Shown here: positions 53,433 to 62,768 of the stretch, piece after piece
Layout of the letters: every line of letters starts with the position of its first letter
Position numbering within the stretch: the first letter of the stretch is position 1
Source: Pedosphaera sp.
GTDB taxonomy: Bacteria; Verrucomicrobiota; Verrucomicrobiia; Limisphaerales; SXQI01
Direction of reading: 5' to 3'
Assembly: GCA_025359965.1 (NCBI GenBank)
Contig: JANYDC010000077.1
Coordinates: 1 to 64,000 of the forward strand
DNA: 64,000 nt
Position numbers and translations under genes: made by a program
Notes under the pieces: model-generated
Told to the model about the DNA's origin: nothing
What the model saw: only the letters and a program-made list of their open reading frames with translations
The model's database searches: none

Positions 53433-53741
53433 CTACTCCGGCTTATGGCTCTTGACCAAAGACTCAAGTGAATCCAGATACTTGCGAAAAGAGATTCTTC
53501 CCGGTGCGGTCAGCTCGATGGTGTTGAGCGGTTTGTGATCCACGAAGGCTTTGGTGACGGACACGTAGCCCGCCTCTTGCAATATTCGAAGATGAACGCT
53601 CAGGTTCCCATCGGTCAATTTCAACAAATCCCGCAACTCGCGAAAAGTCAGGCCCCTTGATGCCGCCAGCGACGACATGATGGCCAGCCGGGCGCGCTCA
53701 TGGATCACCCGGTCGATCTGATTGAAGAGATCGTGGTTCAC
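53433..53741 (-). CDS. Winged-helix transcriptional regulator
   Basis: A 102-residue protein with a winged helix of the HTH_34/ArsR-like type: RARLAIMSSLAASRGLTFRELRDLLKLTDGNLSVHLRILQEAGYVSVTK, in parts, then a beta wing ending HKPLNTIELTAPGRISF. No metal-binding cysteines. It is coupled to the membrane protein gene (ATGA overlap), a pairing often seen in which the membrane protein is co-regulated. Ligand unknown. Confidence 0.88.
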   Translation of the reverse strand: MNHDLFNQIDRVIHERARLAIMSSLAASRGLTFRELRDLLKLTDGNLSVHLRILQEAGYVSVTKAFVDHKPLNTIELTAPGRISFRKYLDSLESLVKSHKPE

Positions 53742-54358
53742 GCGCTCGGTCGGTTTTTATGGCTGAAATGAAACAGAACGCCCGCCACCAGATGCAGCCC
53801 GCCAAAATACGTCCCCATGGTCAGGTGCCCATAAATCACTTTTTGATGGTCAGGCAAATTGGGAGCCATTAGCGCCTCCACAAACCCAAAGATGATAAAG
53901 CACCAGCCCAGTCGGGCGAATCCGCGCGGTAGAGAGGGCGAAGCGGCAGAAAGCGCGCAGCCATAAAACCACATCCAAACAATGGGCATAATGCGAGCAA
54001 ACCAAGGGTTGTCCACTTGGCTCCCAATTACTCCGAGCAATCCTCCAATCAGAACCCCGGGAAACATCGCGCCCGCAACTTTCCGGGTGGGCGGCGACCA
54101 GAAAGGCTCGCCCTGTTTCAACGCCTGATTGCGCACCAGCCAGAATGCACCCGCCACCGCAACCACCCCGGCACACAACCAGAACAATAAAAACTCACGC
54201 GCTCCAGCCACCGGTTTGTACCACCCCAACGCTGCCGTGACGATACCCACCGCCCCCAGCCAGGTCAGCACTGGTGACACGGCGCGCTCATAAAGAGCCG
54301 TGCGCTCCATGATGGTGCGGATGGTTTGAAGTTCCTCCTCTGCTTCGTTGGGACTCAT
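53738..54358 (-). CDS. Membrane protein co-transcribed with the regulator
   Basis: A 206-residue protein with a 25-residue soluble head (MSPNEAEEELQTIRTIMERT) and about six membrane helices (VLTWLGAVGIVTAALGW; LLFWLCAGVVAVAGAFWLV; FPGVLIGGLLGVIGSQV; IIFGFVEALMAP). No enzymatic motif. The gene is first of the pair, and the regulator starts in its stop codon. I cannot name a function. Confidence 0.75.
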   Translation of the reverse strand: MSPNEAEEELQTIRTIMERTALYERAVSPVLTWLGAVGIVTAALGWYKPVAGAREFLLFWLCAGVVAVAGAFWLVRNQALKQGEPFWSPPTRKVAGAMFPGVLIGGLLGVIGSQVDNPWFARIMPIVWMWFYGCALSAASPSLPRGFARLGWCFIIFGFVEALMAPNLPDHQKVIYGHLTMGTYFGGLHLVAGVLFHFSHKNRPSA

Positions 54359-54400
54359 GCAAGAACTTTGTCAGGCAAAGCAAAGGTGTCAACCTGATAG

Positions 54401-54439
54401 CGAAAATGAAAAAGCCCTTCCGGCGCAAACCGGAAGGGC
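54401..54439 (-). terminator. Rho-independent terminator of the DegP-type protease gene
   Basis: GCCCTTCCGG (54414-54423) pairs exactly with CCGGAAGGGC (54430-54439) around a six-base loop. On the reverse strand it is followed by TTTTTCATTTTCG. It begins about 20 bases after the protease stop. Confidence 0.88.
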
Positions 54440-54458
54440 CAAACCGTAACCTATCGAA

Positions 54459-55964
54459 TTAACGTTTCTTGGCGGGTTCTTTCACAGCCAGATACCGCGT
54501 TCCGCCACGGCTCCAGACTTTCAGCAGGGCACGGCCATCCTTGGCCTCATCGCTAAGAGCCACTGCATCACCAGCGTCTTTGACTGGTTTGCGATTGATT
54601 TCGAGCACCACATCGCCCTCGCGCAACCCCGCTTCATACGAGGTGGAGTCCTCGTCGATCTTCACCACCAACGCTCCCTGCACATTCGAGGGAATGTTAC
54701 CGGCCCGACGTTCGCTGGGACCAATATCTCCCACTGTCACGCCGTCCAGTGTGTCGCTCTTGCTCGATTCACGATCCGTACTGGCGACGTTCTCACTGCC
54801 GGGAAGCTCGCGCAGGGTAATGGTCATTTCCTTCTTCTTACCGTCGCGATAAACCTCCAGAGGCACTGTTTTTTCAGGGGCAGTCTGAGCCACCTGAAGC
54901 TTAAGGTGACGGCTGTCAGTAACGGGTTTTCCATCAAACTCCACAATCACATCACCGCTCTTAAGACCCGCTTTTTCGGCAGGGCCTTTGGCCGTCACAT
55001 CTGACACCACGGCACCCTCTGACTTGCTGATCTTAAACTCCTTGGCCAAGCCAGGGGTAAGATCCTGAATATGGACGCCCATGAACCCGCGAACCACCCG
55101 ACCGTTGGTGACCAAACTGTCCATGATGTTTCGGGCCATATTGCTGGGGATGGCAAAGCCGATTCCCTGATTTCCTCCGCTTCGACTAAGAATGGCAGTG
55201 TTGATGCCCACCAATCGGCCTTCAGCGTCGACAAGCGCACCACCCGAGTTGCCCGGATTGATGGCGGCATCCGTCTGGAGGAAATCCTCATACTCCATAC
55301 CCATACTGGCGCGGCCCGTGGCGCTGATCATGCCCATGGTCACGGTCTGTCCGATACCGAAGGGATTGCCCACTGCCAGAACCACGTCGCCCACTTCGAT
55401 CTTATCACTGTCGGCAAAGGTGATGGCAGGCAGATCCTTGGCATCGATTTTCAGTACGGCGATGTCTGATTTGGGATCGGTTCCAACAACTTTGGCCGTG
55501 TACTCATCGGCACCGTTGGGCAGGGTGACCTTGATCTCATCGGCATTCTCAACCACATGATTGTTGGTCAGGATGTAGCCGTCCTTGCTGATAATCACAC
55601 CCGAACCCAAACCATTTTGCTTGGGCATACGTTGGGTGGGAGCATCCTCATCCGCACCCGGAGGGAATGGGAAGAAGCGCGGCATGCGGCCTTCGAGGGC
55701 ACCCGGCATCCGCATTTTTGAGGTCGTAAAAACTTTAACCACGCTGGGGCCGACTTTTTTGACCACAGGGGAAAAGCTGCTGGTGAACTTGCCGTCCCGC
55801 TTTAAAGGGCTGTCCTCAGATTGAATTTTGACGGGAGGGAGTTTCGCCTCCTCACGGGCGTAAACCTTTCCACTAAGGTACATCTGCGTCCCGGCGGCGA
55901 GAACCGCGGCGATGACGACGCTCCGGCGCAGTTTGAGAATCAATTGATAAACCTGCTTCTTCAT
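54459..55964 (-). CDS. degP: DegP/HtrA-family periplasmic serine protease
   Basis: 501 residues. The ATG at 55964 follows AAAGAG and starts a signal/anchor segment (LRRSVVIAAVLAAGTQMYLS). The protease domain has the full triad: His in ILTNNHVVENAD, Asp in KSDIAVLKIDA, Ser in PGNSGGALVD. Two PDZ domains follow (about 300-390 and 415-490: VSDVTAKGPAEKAGLKSGDVI; DSTSYEAGLREGDVVLEIN). It likely degrades or refolds misfolded envelope proteins. Divergent from the DUF5722 gene, with a strong terminator behind it. Confidence 0.94.
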   Translation of the reverse strand: MKKQVYQLILKLRRSVVIAAVLAAGTQMYLSGKVYAREEAKLPPVKIQSEDSPLKRDGKFTSSFSPVVKKVGPSVVKVFTTSKMRMPGALEGRMPRFFPFPPGADEDAPTQRMPKQNGLGSGVIISKDGYILTNNHVVENADEIKVTLPNGADEYTAKVVGTDPKSDIAVLKIDAKDLPAITFADSDKIEVGDVVLAVGNPFGIGQTVTMGMISATGRASMGMEYEDFLQTDAAINPGNSGGALVDAEGRLVGINTAILSRSGGNQGIGFAIPSNMARNIMDSLVTNGRVVRGFMGVHIQDLTPGLAKEFKISKSEGAVVSDVTAKGPAEKAGLKSGDVIVEFDGKPVTDSRHLKLQVAQTAPEKTVPLEVYRDGKKKEMTITLRELPGSENVASTDRESSKSDTLDGVTVGDIGPSERRAGNIPSNVQGALVVKIDEDSTSYEAGLREGDVVLEINRKPVKDAGDAVALSDEAKDGRALLKVWSRGGTRYLAVKEPAKKR

Positions 55965-56015
55965 AAACTCTTTGATGATTATTGACTGTGTTTGCATCCA
56001 ACTCGTGTGATCAAT

Positions 56016-57323
56016 ATGCACATGCGATGTGACCGGACCCTTTCTGCAACATTACAAATCTGTAAGGTGGCCCTGCTCTTTCTGGCGTTGAATTCCGTCG
56101 CAGAAAATTCGGTTTACCCCGCCGCACTCAATAAAAAGGGCCTTCAGGTGCAAATGGTGGATGACGCCTTGGCGCTGGGAATCCAGCATGCCGGTTTAAA
56201 TGTGAACCTCTCCGCGCTTTGGCAGCCAGTGTCGATGGAAGGAATCGTCTTGTTTACCAACTTAGGCAAAGTCCATTCGTTCAGCCTGCCCGTCGTGCAG
56301 CACATGGACGCGACGATCAAGCCCCTTTCCGAACATGGCGTGCTGATTTCCCTGATTATTCTGGCCTACGAAAGCAGTGATCCTGCGGTGAACCGCGTAC
56401 TTCTGCATCCCAAGTATGATCGAACCTGCCCCAACCACCTCGGCGCGTTTAACACCGTGACTGAGGAAGGACAGCAGGCTTATCAGGCATGCCTGGCTTT
56501 TCTGGCCAGCCGCTACAACGGGAACTCCATAAAGGGCGCACGCGTGGTGAACTACATTATCGGCAACGAGGTGAACTCACACTGGTTCTGGAGCAACCGG
56601 GGTCGAGTTTCAATGGAGGATTTCGCAGGAGATTACGCGATGGCTATCCGCCTTGCCCAAGAAGCCATTGTTCAGCATGACCCGGTGGCCCGGGTCTTTG
56701 TCTCTCTGGAACACCACTGGAACATCCACTATCCCGGTGGCGACGAACAACAGACCTTCGCGGCCCGCCCCTTTCTCCAATTGCTCGCACGATTGATCAG
56801 GGACAAGGGCGACATTCCCTGGCACGTGGCTTTTCATCCCTACCCAGAAAACCTTTTTGAACCTCGGTTCTGGGACGACACCTCAGCCACCAACAACAAA
56901 GACACTCCTCGTATCACCTTCAAAAACCTTGAACTGCTCTTGGATTTCCTGAGTCAGCCCGAAATGACTTATCAGGGAAAATCGCGCAGGGTCATCCTCA
57001 GCGAGCAGGGATTCCACGCCAAGCCTGGGTTGGAGGGGGAGCTCAATCAAGCCGCCGCCTATGCCTTTGCCTACAAACGAGTGGCATCGTTGGATGGCAT
57101 TGATTCCTTTATCCTCCATCGCCACGTCGATCACTCTCAGGAAGGCGGCTTGAATCTGGGGCTGTGGGAAAGAAAAGAGGGAAGTATCAGCCAACCAAGT
57201 CGGCAGCGAAAAGCCTACGAAGTATTTAAAGCGGCAGGAACTCCCGGCGAAGACGAGGCCTTTCGTTTCGCCCTAACGATCGTAGGGCGCACCAACTGGC
57301 CGCCAGCCGCAATGACACGTTGA
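56016..57323 (+). CDS. DUF5722 family secreted glycosidase-like protein
   Basis: About 435 residues; start at 56016 or 56022 (ATG codons two apart), with a hydrophobic export segment near residues 15-30. TIM-barrel features of the DUF5722 family: NYIIGNEVNSHWFW (Glu at strand 4), WHVAFHPYPENLFEPRFWDD, and VILSEQGFHAKPG (second Glu). The two carboxylates suggest glycoside hydrolase activity, not shown for this family to my knowledge. It converges on the cyclase gene with only five bases between the stops. Confidence 0.83.
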   Translation: MHMRCDRTLSATLQICKVALLFLALNSVAENSVYPAALNKKGLQVQMVDDALALGIQHAGLNVNLSALWQPVSMEGIVLFTNLGKVHSFSLPVVQHMDATIKPLSEHGVLISLIILAYESSDPAVNRVLLHPKYDRTCPNHLGAFNTVTEEGQQAYQACLAFLASRYNGNSIKGARVVNYIIGNEVNSHWFWSNRGRVSMEDFAGDYAMAIRLAQEAIVQHDPVARVFVSLEHHWNIHYPGGDEQQTFAARPFLQLLARLIRDKGDIPWHVAFHPYPENLFEPRFWDDTSATNNKDTPRITFKNLELLLDFLSQPEMTYQGKSRRVILSEQGFHAKPGLEGELNQAAAYAFAYKRVASLDGIDSFILHRHVDHSQEGGLNLGLWERKEGSISQPSRQRKAYEVFKAAGTPGEDEAFRFALTIVGRTNWPPAAMTR

Positions 57324-57328
57324 GTTCT

Positions 57329-59728
57329 TTAAGCTGGACTCGTCTCTGACTCATTCTCGCGCCAACGCACTTCGTAAATGCGCACGGGCTGGCTAATGCC
57401 TTTCACCGAAACAGACTCCAGTTCGGTACACAAGGCCGTGAGACTGGGGCTGAATTTTTGCAAATCCTCGAAGGTGGTCTGGCTAATAATGACACGACCA
57501 CGACCCGACACGCCCTCCAAACGGCTGGCAAGGTTCACCTCGCGACCGAAAACGGTGTAATTCAGGATATGCTCATTGGAACCCATCAGGCCGACCACCG
57601 CCATGCCGGTGTTGATCCCGGTGCCGAGCGCCAGAACAGGCAGAAGCGGCAGCGGGGCTTCCCCTGCTTTTTCGCGCAGAACATTTTCAGCAGTTCGGCC
57701 CACGTTCTGTTTTTCGCGGTCAGCATTCAACGCGTGCATGCTGCGCTGGGCATCGAGCGCCGCGTTGACGCAGGCCACGGCGTGTTTTTCGTTCCCGACA
57801 GGAGCCCCCCAAAAGGCCATCACGCAATCACCAATGTATTTGTCCAGTGTGCCTGAGTGAGCTTTCACCTGATCGGCAATGGTGCTAAGGTACATGTTCA
57901 CTGTGGCCAGTGTTTCCTTCGCTTGGAGGTCGAAATAATCCTCAGCATTCTTAGCGATAAGCTTATGGGTAAGGATGTAGTTCTCGGCGGCCACCTGGCT
58001 TGCATCCGTGAATTGGGTAAAGCCCCGAACGTCCGCGAAAAAAATGGTGATGCGCCGACGTTTGCCACCCAGAGCAAGCTCCCCACCCAGAAGCTCGTGA
58101 ACAATGTCAGGGCTGACAATGCGCGAAAAGACCGCCTTAACCCGGCGCTGTTCGCGCTGTTCAAAAATGACGCGATAGGTCAGGAGCGCAAAGTGGGGGG
58201 CCGCCGCCCCCCCCAACAATGGCGTTACCAGAGGAAGCCAGTACCGATATTCAATGTAAACCCAGCAGGCGATAAAAACGTACAGAATGAACAGTACCGC
58301 CATACTCAGGGTGGCGGTTAAAACGCGCCAATGCCAGGTGACCCAAATGGAAATGATGCCGAAGGCCAGAAGCAAAATGGTTTCAACATTGGTGGAGGCA
58401 CGCCTGACAAAACGGTTCATCAGCAACGAATTGGCTATATTTAAGTGCTTGGTGACCAGTGGAGTCGTCGAAGAAAGCGGGGTGGACCCCATATCTGTCA
58501 GATTGTTGCCTGTGACGACTGAGCCAATCACCACGACTTTGTTGGTAAATGGAGCTTCCACATCGTTGGACCCACGCTGCCTGCCAAAATCCTGCACCAA
58601 CAAGGGAAACATATTTCCATAGTAGACGGGGGTGAGATGCTTGCTGAGGTCCTCAAAACGAAGGTTCCAATCGATGTACAAGCTGTGGTCAAGCTCGGTG
58701 GGAATCACCAATAACTCTCCGGATTTCTTTTGAAGAATAATTTCATGATCCTTGATAACCGCCACTTTGAGATCAATCCCCAACTGCAACGAGGCCAGCA
58801 CGATGCCAAGATTCCACACTCTTTCCTGAGTGAATGGCCGCGTGTTGGCAGGCCCTTGCTCCGCAGCATCCTCTTCGACATTAATTGAACCATCCTTTTT
58901 CAAGTTGAGGGTGCCATTGGCATTCAAAGGAATGTCAATGGGCTGACCGTCCCGATCATTGGAGTCTGGAAGTTTGAAAAAAGTAATCTTGTTGGAGTGA
59001 ATTACAGCCGATTCGAGCTCGAATTCTACCGCCTTTCGCAGCTCTAAGATGGTGGGTTGCCAGATGTTTCTATAGGAAAACGCTTGGACTTTGCGCAAAA
59101 CACCATTATCGGACTGAGAGAAAATATTGCCCAAGCCCAAAGAATTGGTCAGAAAGAGCTCATTGGGCATCAGCTCACCCTGAGTGGCGAGAACGGCATT
59201 GGAGGAGTTGCGCAAAGCGTCCGCAAAAAAATCATCCGATGAAATAGCCCCTCCGATTGGAAGAGGGACATCCGTGTTGTCTCGAGAGGGATCAGCGTCA
59301 GGCATGAGGATATCAAACCCGACCGCAGTAGCGCCTTGAGCCGATAACTCACGAATTAATTGGCCATAAATGAACCGGGGCCAAGGGGGGACGTAACGAA
59401 GTATTCCGTAATTGGTGGGAAAGGCTGGGGCGGGAGCAAGGGCGTAGGCGTAGGTGCCGCGATTGATCCGCTGAACGGCGATGTCGTCGATAAAAAGCGT
59501 GGCCAGATTAGTTGAAATCTGGTTGGTATTGAGAAATTTCGTCGCCAGCCGAACGCGAGCATCGTAGGTGATGGTCTCGAAACGCTCAATCAAATCCCCC
59601 CCTTTTGAATTACTCGATTCAGTAGTGTTTCTCGAATCGCTGAAGCGGGAGATCAAACACATCAAAATCAGAACCCCTGCACCAATCCATGGTGAAAGCG
59701 AACGGGTTGAGCGCGTTTTCAAGGACAT
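57329..59728 (-). CDS. CHASE2-domain class III adenylate/guanylate cyclase
   Basis: A 799-residue membrane sensor: a first membrane helix (about 14-27), a large extracytoplasmic CHASE2 domain (about 45-450, ATLFIDDIAVQRINRG; AVGFDILMPDADPSRDN), three membrane helices (about 455-545), then a class III cyclase. Metal aspartates are in IFFADVRGFTQFTD and KYIGDCVMAFWGAP. The Lys in that second motif and NYTVFGREVNLASRLE are as in adenylate rather than guanylate cyclases. It follows the FecR gene, separated by a terminator. CHASE2 cyclases often neighbour FecR proteins. Confidence 0.93.
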   Translation of the reverse strand: MSLKTRSTRSLSPWIGAGVLILMCLISRFSDSRNTTESSNSKGGDLIERFETITYDARVRLATKFLNTNQISTNLATLFIDDIAVQRINRGTYAYALAPAPAFPTNYGILRYVPPWPRFIYGQLIRELSAQGATAVGFDILMPDADPSRDNTDVPLPIGGAISSDDFFADALRNSSNAVLATQGELMPNELFLTNSLGLGNIFSQSDNGVLRKVQAFSYRNIWQPTILELRKAVEFELESAVIHSNKITFFKLPDSNDRDGQPIDIPLNANGTLNLKKDGSINVEEDAAEQGPANTRPFTQERVWNLGIVLASLQLGIDLKVAVIKDHEIILQKKSGELLVIPTELDHSLYIDWNLRFEDLSKHLTPVYYGNMFPLLVQDFGRQRGSNDVEAPFTNKVVVIGSVVTGNNLTDMGSTPLSSTTPLVTKHLNIANSLLMNRFVRRASTNVETILLLAFGIISIWVTWHWRVLTATLSMAVLFILYVFIACWVYIEYRYWLPLVTPLLGGAAAPHFALLTYRVIFEQREQRRVKAVFSRIVSPDIVHELLGGELALGGKRRRITIFFADVRGFTQFTDASQVAAENYILTHKLIAKNAEDYFDLQAKETLATVNMYLSTIADQVKAHSGTLDKYIGDCVMAFWGAPVGNEKHAVACVNAALDAQRSMHALNADREKQNVGRTAENVLREKAGEAPLPLLPVLALGTGINTGMAVVGLMGSNEHILNYTVFGREVNLASRLEGVSGRGRVIISQTTFEDLQKFSPSLTALCTELESVSVKGISQPVRIYEVRWRENESETSPA

Positions 59729-59760
59729 TAAATCTGAGAATGTGGGTACTCTTTGGATTG

Positions 59761-59800
59761 GAAAAGAAAAATCCCAGAGTGGCTCGCGCCAGTCTGGGAT
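59761..59800 (-). terminator. Rho-independent terminator after the FecR gene
   Basis: ATCCCAGA (59771-59778) pairs with TCTGGGAT (59793-59800), with further pairing inside. On the reverse strand TTTTTCTTTTCC follows. It lies between the FecR stop and the cyclase start, so the two genes may be partly uncoupled or depend on readthrough. Confidence 0.82.
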
Positions 59801-59826
59801 GTTGAAATATTGACGGTGGCTAAAGG

Positions 59827-60591
59827 CTATTCTCCGCCGCCGGTAGGAGGAGGATTCACCGGACCAGCAGGCTTTGTGGGCGAGTTGGAATTGTCAGGAT
59901 TAATTGGGATAGTAATCACGGGAAGATTTGGTTGGCCTTCAGGAGTAGGAATGACCACGGTTAGAGGAGGAAATTCATAGCCGGGAGGTGTAGGTCCAAC
60001 AGATGCAGGGGTATTCCCATTAGGGGGAGTAGCTGTCATGCCTGGCCCAACGGTGACAGTCTGGATTTGACCACCAGGCAGGACGTAAACCACGACCACA
60101 GTACCTGATTTGACGTGGACCGTGCCGTTGGCACTGATGTCATATTCAGTTCCGCGGATACCGGCGACACCAGTAGGAGTCTTGACCTCGTACTTCGAGG
60201 CAGCGGCCATTTTCTTGACGTTACCTAAAATGCGACCGCTACGGAGGTCGAGTTGAGTATCAATGACGGTCTCGACGCCGGTGTTCTCGTAATCAAGCTT
60301 CTCTATGCTGATGGAGGTGTCCGCGGTCACCCGCAGAACAGGACCGTTTTGGTCGAGGAACAGATCAACGGTGGATTCAGGAGCAGTTTTGATGGTGGAC
60401 ATGGGCGAGATGGTCTGACCAACCCTAACTGGTTTCCATGTTGCCCCTTTGTCGCTCGTTACAGTAGCTGATCCACGGACAGCACGAACGGTCGCTTTAC
60501 TGACCGATGCCTGTACGCTGGTGACCAGCAAGCCTGCTGCAACTGCTACGCAAATACCGAGATATTTGGAAAAACTCGCACCAAATTTCAT
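59827..60591 (-). CDS. Secreted FecR-domain protein
   Basis: A 254-residue protein with signal peptide (YLGICVAVAAGLLVTSVQA) and a FecR domain: VRVGQTISPMSTIKTAPESTVDLFL, LDLRSGRILGNVKKMAAASKYEVKTPTGVAGIRGTEY, in parts. The last 75 residues are Pro/Gly/Asn-rich, unfolded and probably wall-spanning. Unlike FecR of iron uptake, no anti-sigma helix or sigma gene is nearby. It sits next to a CHASE2 cyclase and may act as its periplasmic partner (inference from recurring neighbourhood). Confidence 0.88.
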   Translation of the reverse strand: MKFGASFSKYLGICVAVAAGLLVTSVQASVSKATVRAVRGSATVTSDKGATWKPVRVGQTISPMSTIKTAPESTVDLFLDQNGPVLRVTADTSISIEKLDYENTGVETVIDTQLDLRSGRILGNVKKMAAASKYEVKTPTGVAGIRGTEYDISANGTVHVKSGTVVVVYVLPGGQIQTVTVGPGMTATPPNGNTPASVGPTPPGYEFPPLTVVIPTPEGQPNLPVITIPINPDNSNSPTKPAGPVNPPPTGGGE

Positions 60592-60701
60592 AAGTTATAC
60601 TCCTACTTTAAGCCGTCGTCTGTTGATACTCCTGATACTGTAAAAACTTGCGGCTGAATGTCAATCGGATATTTACCAGAATTCTGGAGTCTCGACGACA
60701 A

Positions 60702-62594
60702 TCAAGGCAAGACCCTGGAGTTTGCATCCGGATCAATTCCCTTGTCCCTTAATCGGTTGGCAGCCGCTTTTAGGTAAGTCCAAGCCATGGGATTGTCCAA
60801 ACTATTGCGACTGACGGAGCGATATCCCCAATCAACCGCCTTTTGGTATTGGCCGATTTGGCAATAAAACCACGCAAAATGTGCAGAGACATAATAGCTC
60901 TGGGGGTCGCGATAGTGAGCCTCGAATAAATTGTGGAGCGCAGGGCCCGGATTCTTCAGCCAGCCTTGAACCAAGCCTTCACCGACGAAACCGTAGGGAG
61001 AAAGGGGATTAAGCTGTTGAGCCAATTTGAACCAGCGGATTGATTCAGCGGCCTGCTTCTCGAACCCGTCAGTGCTGTCCCAGATGCGCAGACGCAGCAA
61101 TTCACCGATTTTTTGGCAGGTCTCACCGTTGAGCGGCTCCCAAGCATTAGCTTTTTTGAGCCCGTCTAAGCGTTCCTCTGATAGCGTGGAATTCAGCTCG
61201 GCTGAGTTTAAAAGACGATCCTCACCGTGGAGGTGCCAACCCCGGGAGCAGATTAGCCACGCCCCGCCCAAGGCAGCCACACTTAGAATGATGCGCCCAG
61301 CCCAGCCTGGTTTGAACCAAAATCGTTCCGTGGCATGCCGATAGTGGGAGTTGAGGAGTGCGGCGATGACCAGGGCAGTCCAAGAGTTGGCAGGGATATG
61401 AGCGTTAAAATCAAAAATTGAGTGTATGGCAAAAGCGAGCAAGCCAAACATGGCCCCCAGCACGAAAGCAGCACGATTACCCGGTTTTGCGCTTAGATCA
61501 CTGCTTCTTTGCACGTATTTCCAGACTCGAACCGCCGACAAAGCCAGACAACCCAACGCGGCCATGAACAGGGTAAAACCGATTATTCCCTGTTCCGCCA
61601 ATAGCTCCAAATAATCGTTATGGGCGTGGTCGGGGCGACCCAAGGACCAACGTGGACGAAACATGCGGAAATCGAGGTCGTAATGGCCGGAACCCGCACC
61701 CGTCCAATAGTTTTCACGCCAGATGGATACCGCCGCAGGCCAGTAGGCGCCGCGTCCAGGCCGCTTGATGGCGTCCCCCACCAAGGTATTGACCTGTTGG
61801 TATTTTGAGAATGTTTTGAATGAAACAAAAGCCCCCGCACCAAGCAGCAAGGTAAGACAAACCAAGGCCGGGAACCGGTAATTTCGATCCCTGAGCAGGA
61901 AGGCGAAAAAGCCCACCAAAGAAATCGCAATGGAAACCCAGCCTCCGCGGGAACCGCTAACTACGATGCCCGCGAGAATCACGGTGGCAGCGTAGCCGGT
62001 GAGAATTTTCACCACAGGTTTGACCTTGCCGCAGAGAGTTACCGCCAATGCCAGGGGCAGGATCAATTCGAGGTAACCCGCCAAGTGGTTTGGACAGACG
62101 TAAGTGCCTGAACCCCTGCCGCGATACTGGAGAGGCTGAGGATGCCCCAGAACAGAACGCGAATCGGAAACATATTGATAAATGGCATAGGCGGCAATGA
62201 TCGTTGCCACGGTGATCATGGTTAAAGTGATCCACTGGATGGCATCGGAGCCTGAAAGCGCATCAAGGGCTAAAAAGAAGAGGAGGAACCCGGCCAACCA
62301 AGGCAGCCAAACCGTCCAGGCAACGAGAGAAACGGCTGCGTGCTGGTTATTCCATGTAATAAACCCAAAGAAGAGAGATCCAGCCCATGCCGCCGGTGGC
62401 AGCAGCAGCTTGAAGTTGCGACACACGAGGGATTTTACCGACCATAGCACCAGAGCGCATCCAATCGCCGTGTAGAGCCAGAATTGCTCGGAGATTCGCA
62501 CGGCACCAAAACTAAGAGGAGCAGCGACCAAGACCAACAACACCAGCGCGAGCATTCCCCTGTTGCACCAAGACTCAATGCGTTCGCTGTTCAT
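60702..62594 (-). CDS. O-antigen ligase-family membrane protein with C-terminal TPR-like region
   Basis: 630 residues: about 11 membrane helices with the Wzy/WaaL-type segment IVVSGSRGGWVSIAISLVG and DHAHNDYLELLAEQGIIG in the periplasmic loop. The C-terminal 170 residues are soluble and helical, with tetratricopeptide-like stretches (ESIRWFKLAQQLNPLSPYGF; QYQKAVDWGYRSVSRNSLDNPMAW). Likely joins or polymerises a surface polysaccharide. It lies between the FecR gene and the leuC-type gene on the same strand. Confidence 0.9.
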   Translation of the reverse strand: MNSERIESWCNRGMLALVLLVLVAAPLSFGAVRISEQFWLYTAIGCALVLWSVKSLVCRNFKLLLPPAAWAGSLFFGFITWNNQHAAVSLVAWTVWLPWLAGFLLFFLALDALSGSDAIQWITLTMITVATIIAAYAIYQYVSDSRSVLGHPQPLQYRGRGSGTYVCPNHLAGYLELILPLALAVTLCGKVKPVVKILTGYAATVILAGIVVSGSRGGWVSIAISLVGFFAFLLRDRNYRFPALVCLTLLLGAGAFVSFKTFSKYQQVNTLVGDAIKRPGRGAYWPAAVSIWRENYWTGAGSGHYDLDFRMFRPRWSLGRPDHAHNDYLELLAEQGIIGFTLFMAALGCLALSAVRVWKYVQRSSDLSAKPGNRAAFVLGAMFGLLAFAIHSIFDFNAHIPANSWTALVIAALLNSHYRHATERFWFKPGWAGRIILSVAALGGAWLICSRGWHLHGEDRLLNSAELNSTLSEERLDGLKKANAWEPLNGETCQKIGELLRLRIWDSTDGFEKQAAESIRWFKLAQQLNPLSPYGFVGEGLVQGWLKNPGPALHNLFEAHYRDPQSYYVSAHFAWFYCQIGQYQKAVDWGYRSVSRNSLDNPMAWTYLKAAANRLRDKGIDPDANSRVLP

Positions 62595-62768
62595 GCCAAT
62601 TCAGAGCCAGAGGGCCACCATATGGTTCCTTTGCGCGATAAAGAAGGCAGGCAAAAGCCAATTACTTCTGGCAAGGGATGGAATGCTGCTAATTCCGCGT
62701 GGCGCGGAACACAGCCGCACCCCTGCAGACTTGCACTTTTAATCACACCCGTATGAGAAAACCCGGCT

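Noticed and set aside
52991-53455. A 154-codon + strand frame in the gap before the winged-helix regulator
   Set aside because: Its end translates a dispersed repeat ('SAGILAGV'), it overlaps two reverse-strand genes, and its composition is not protein-like.
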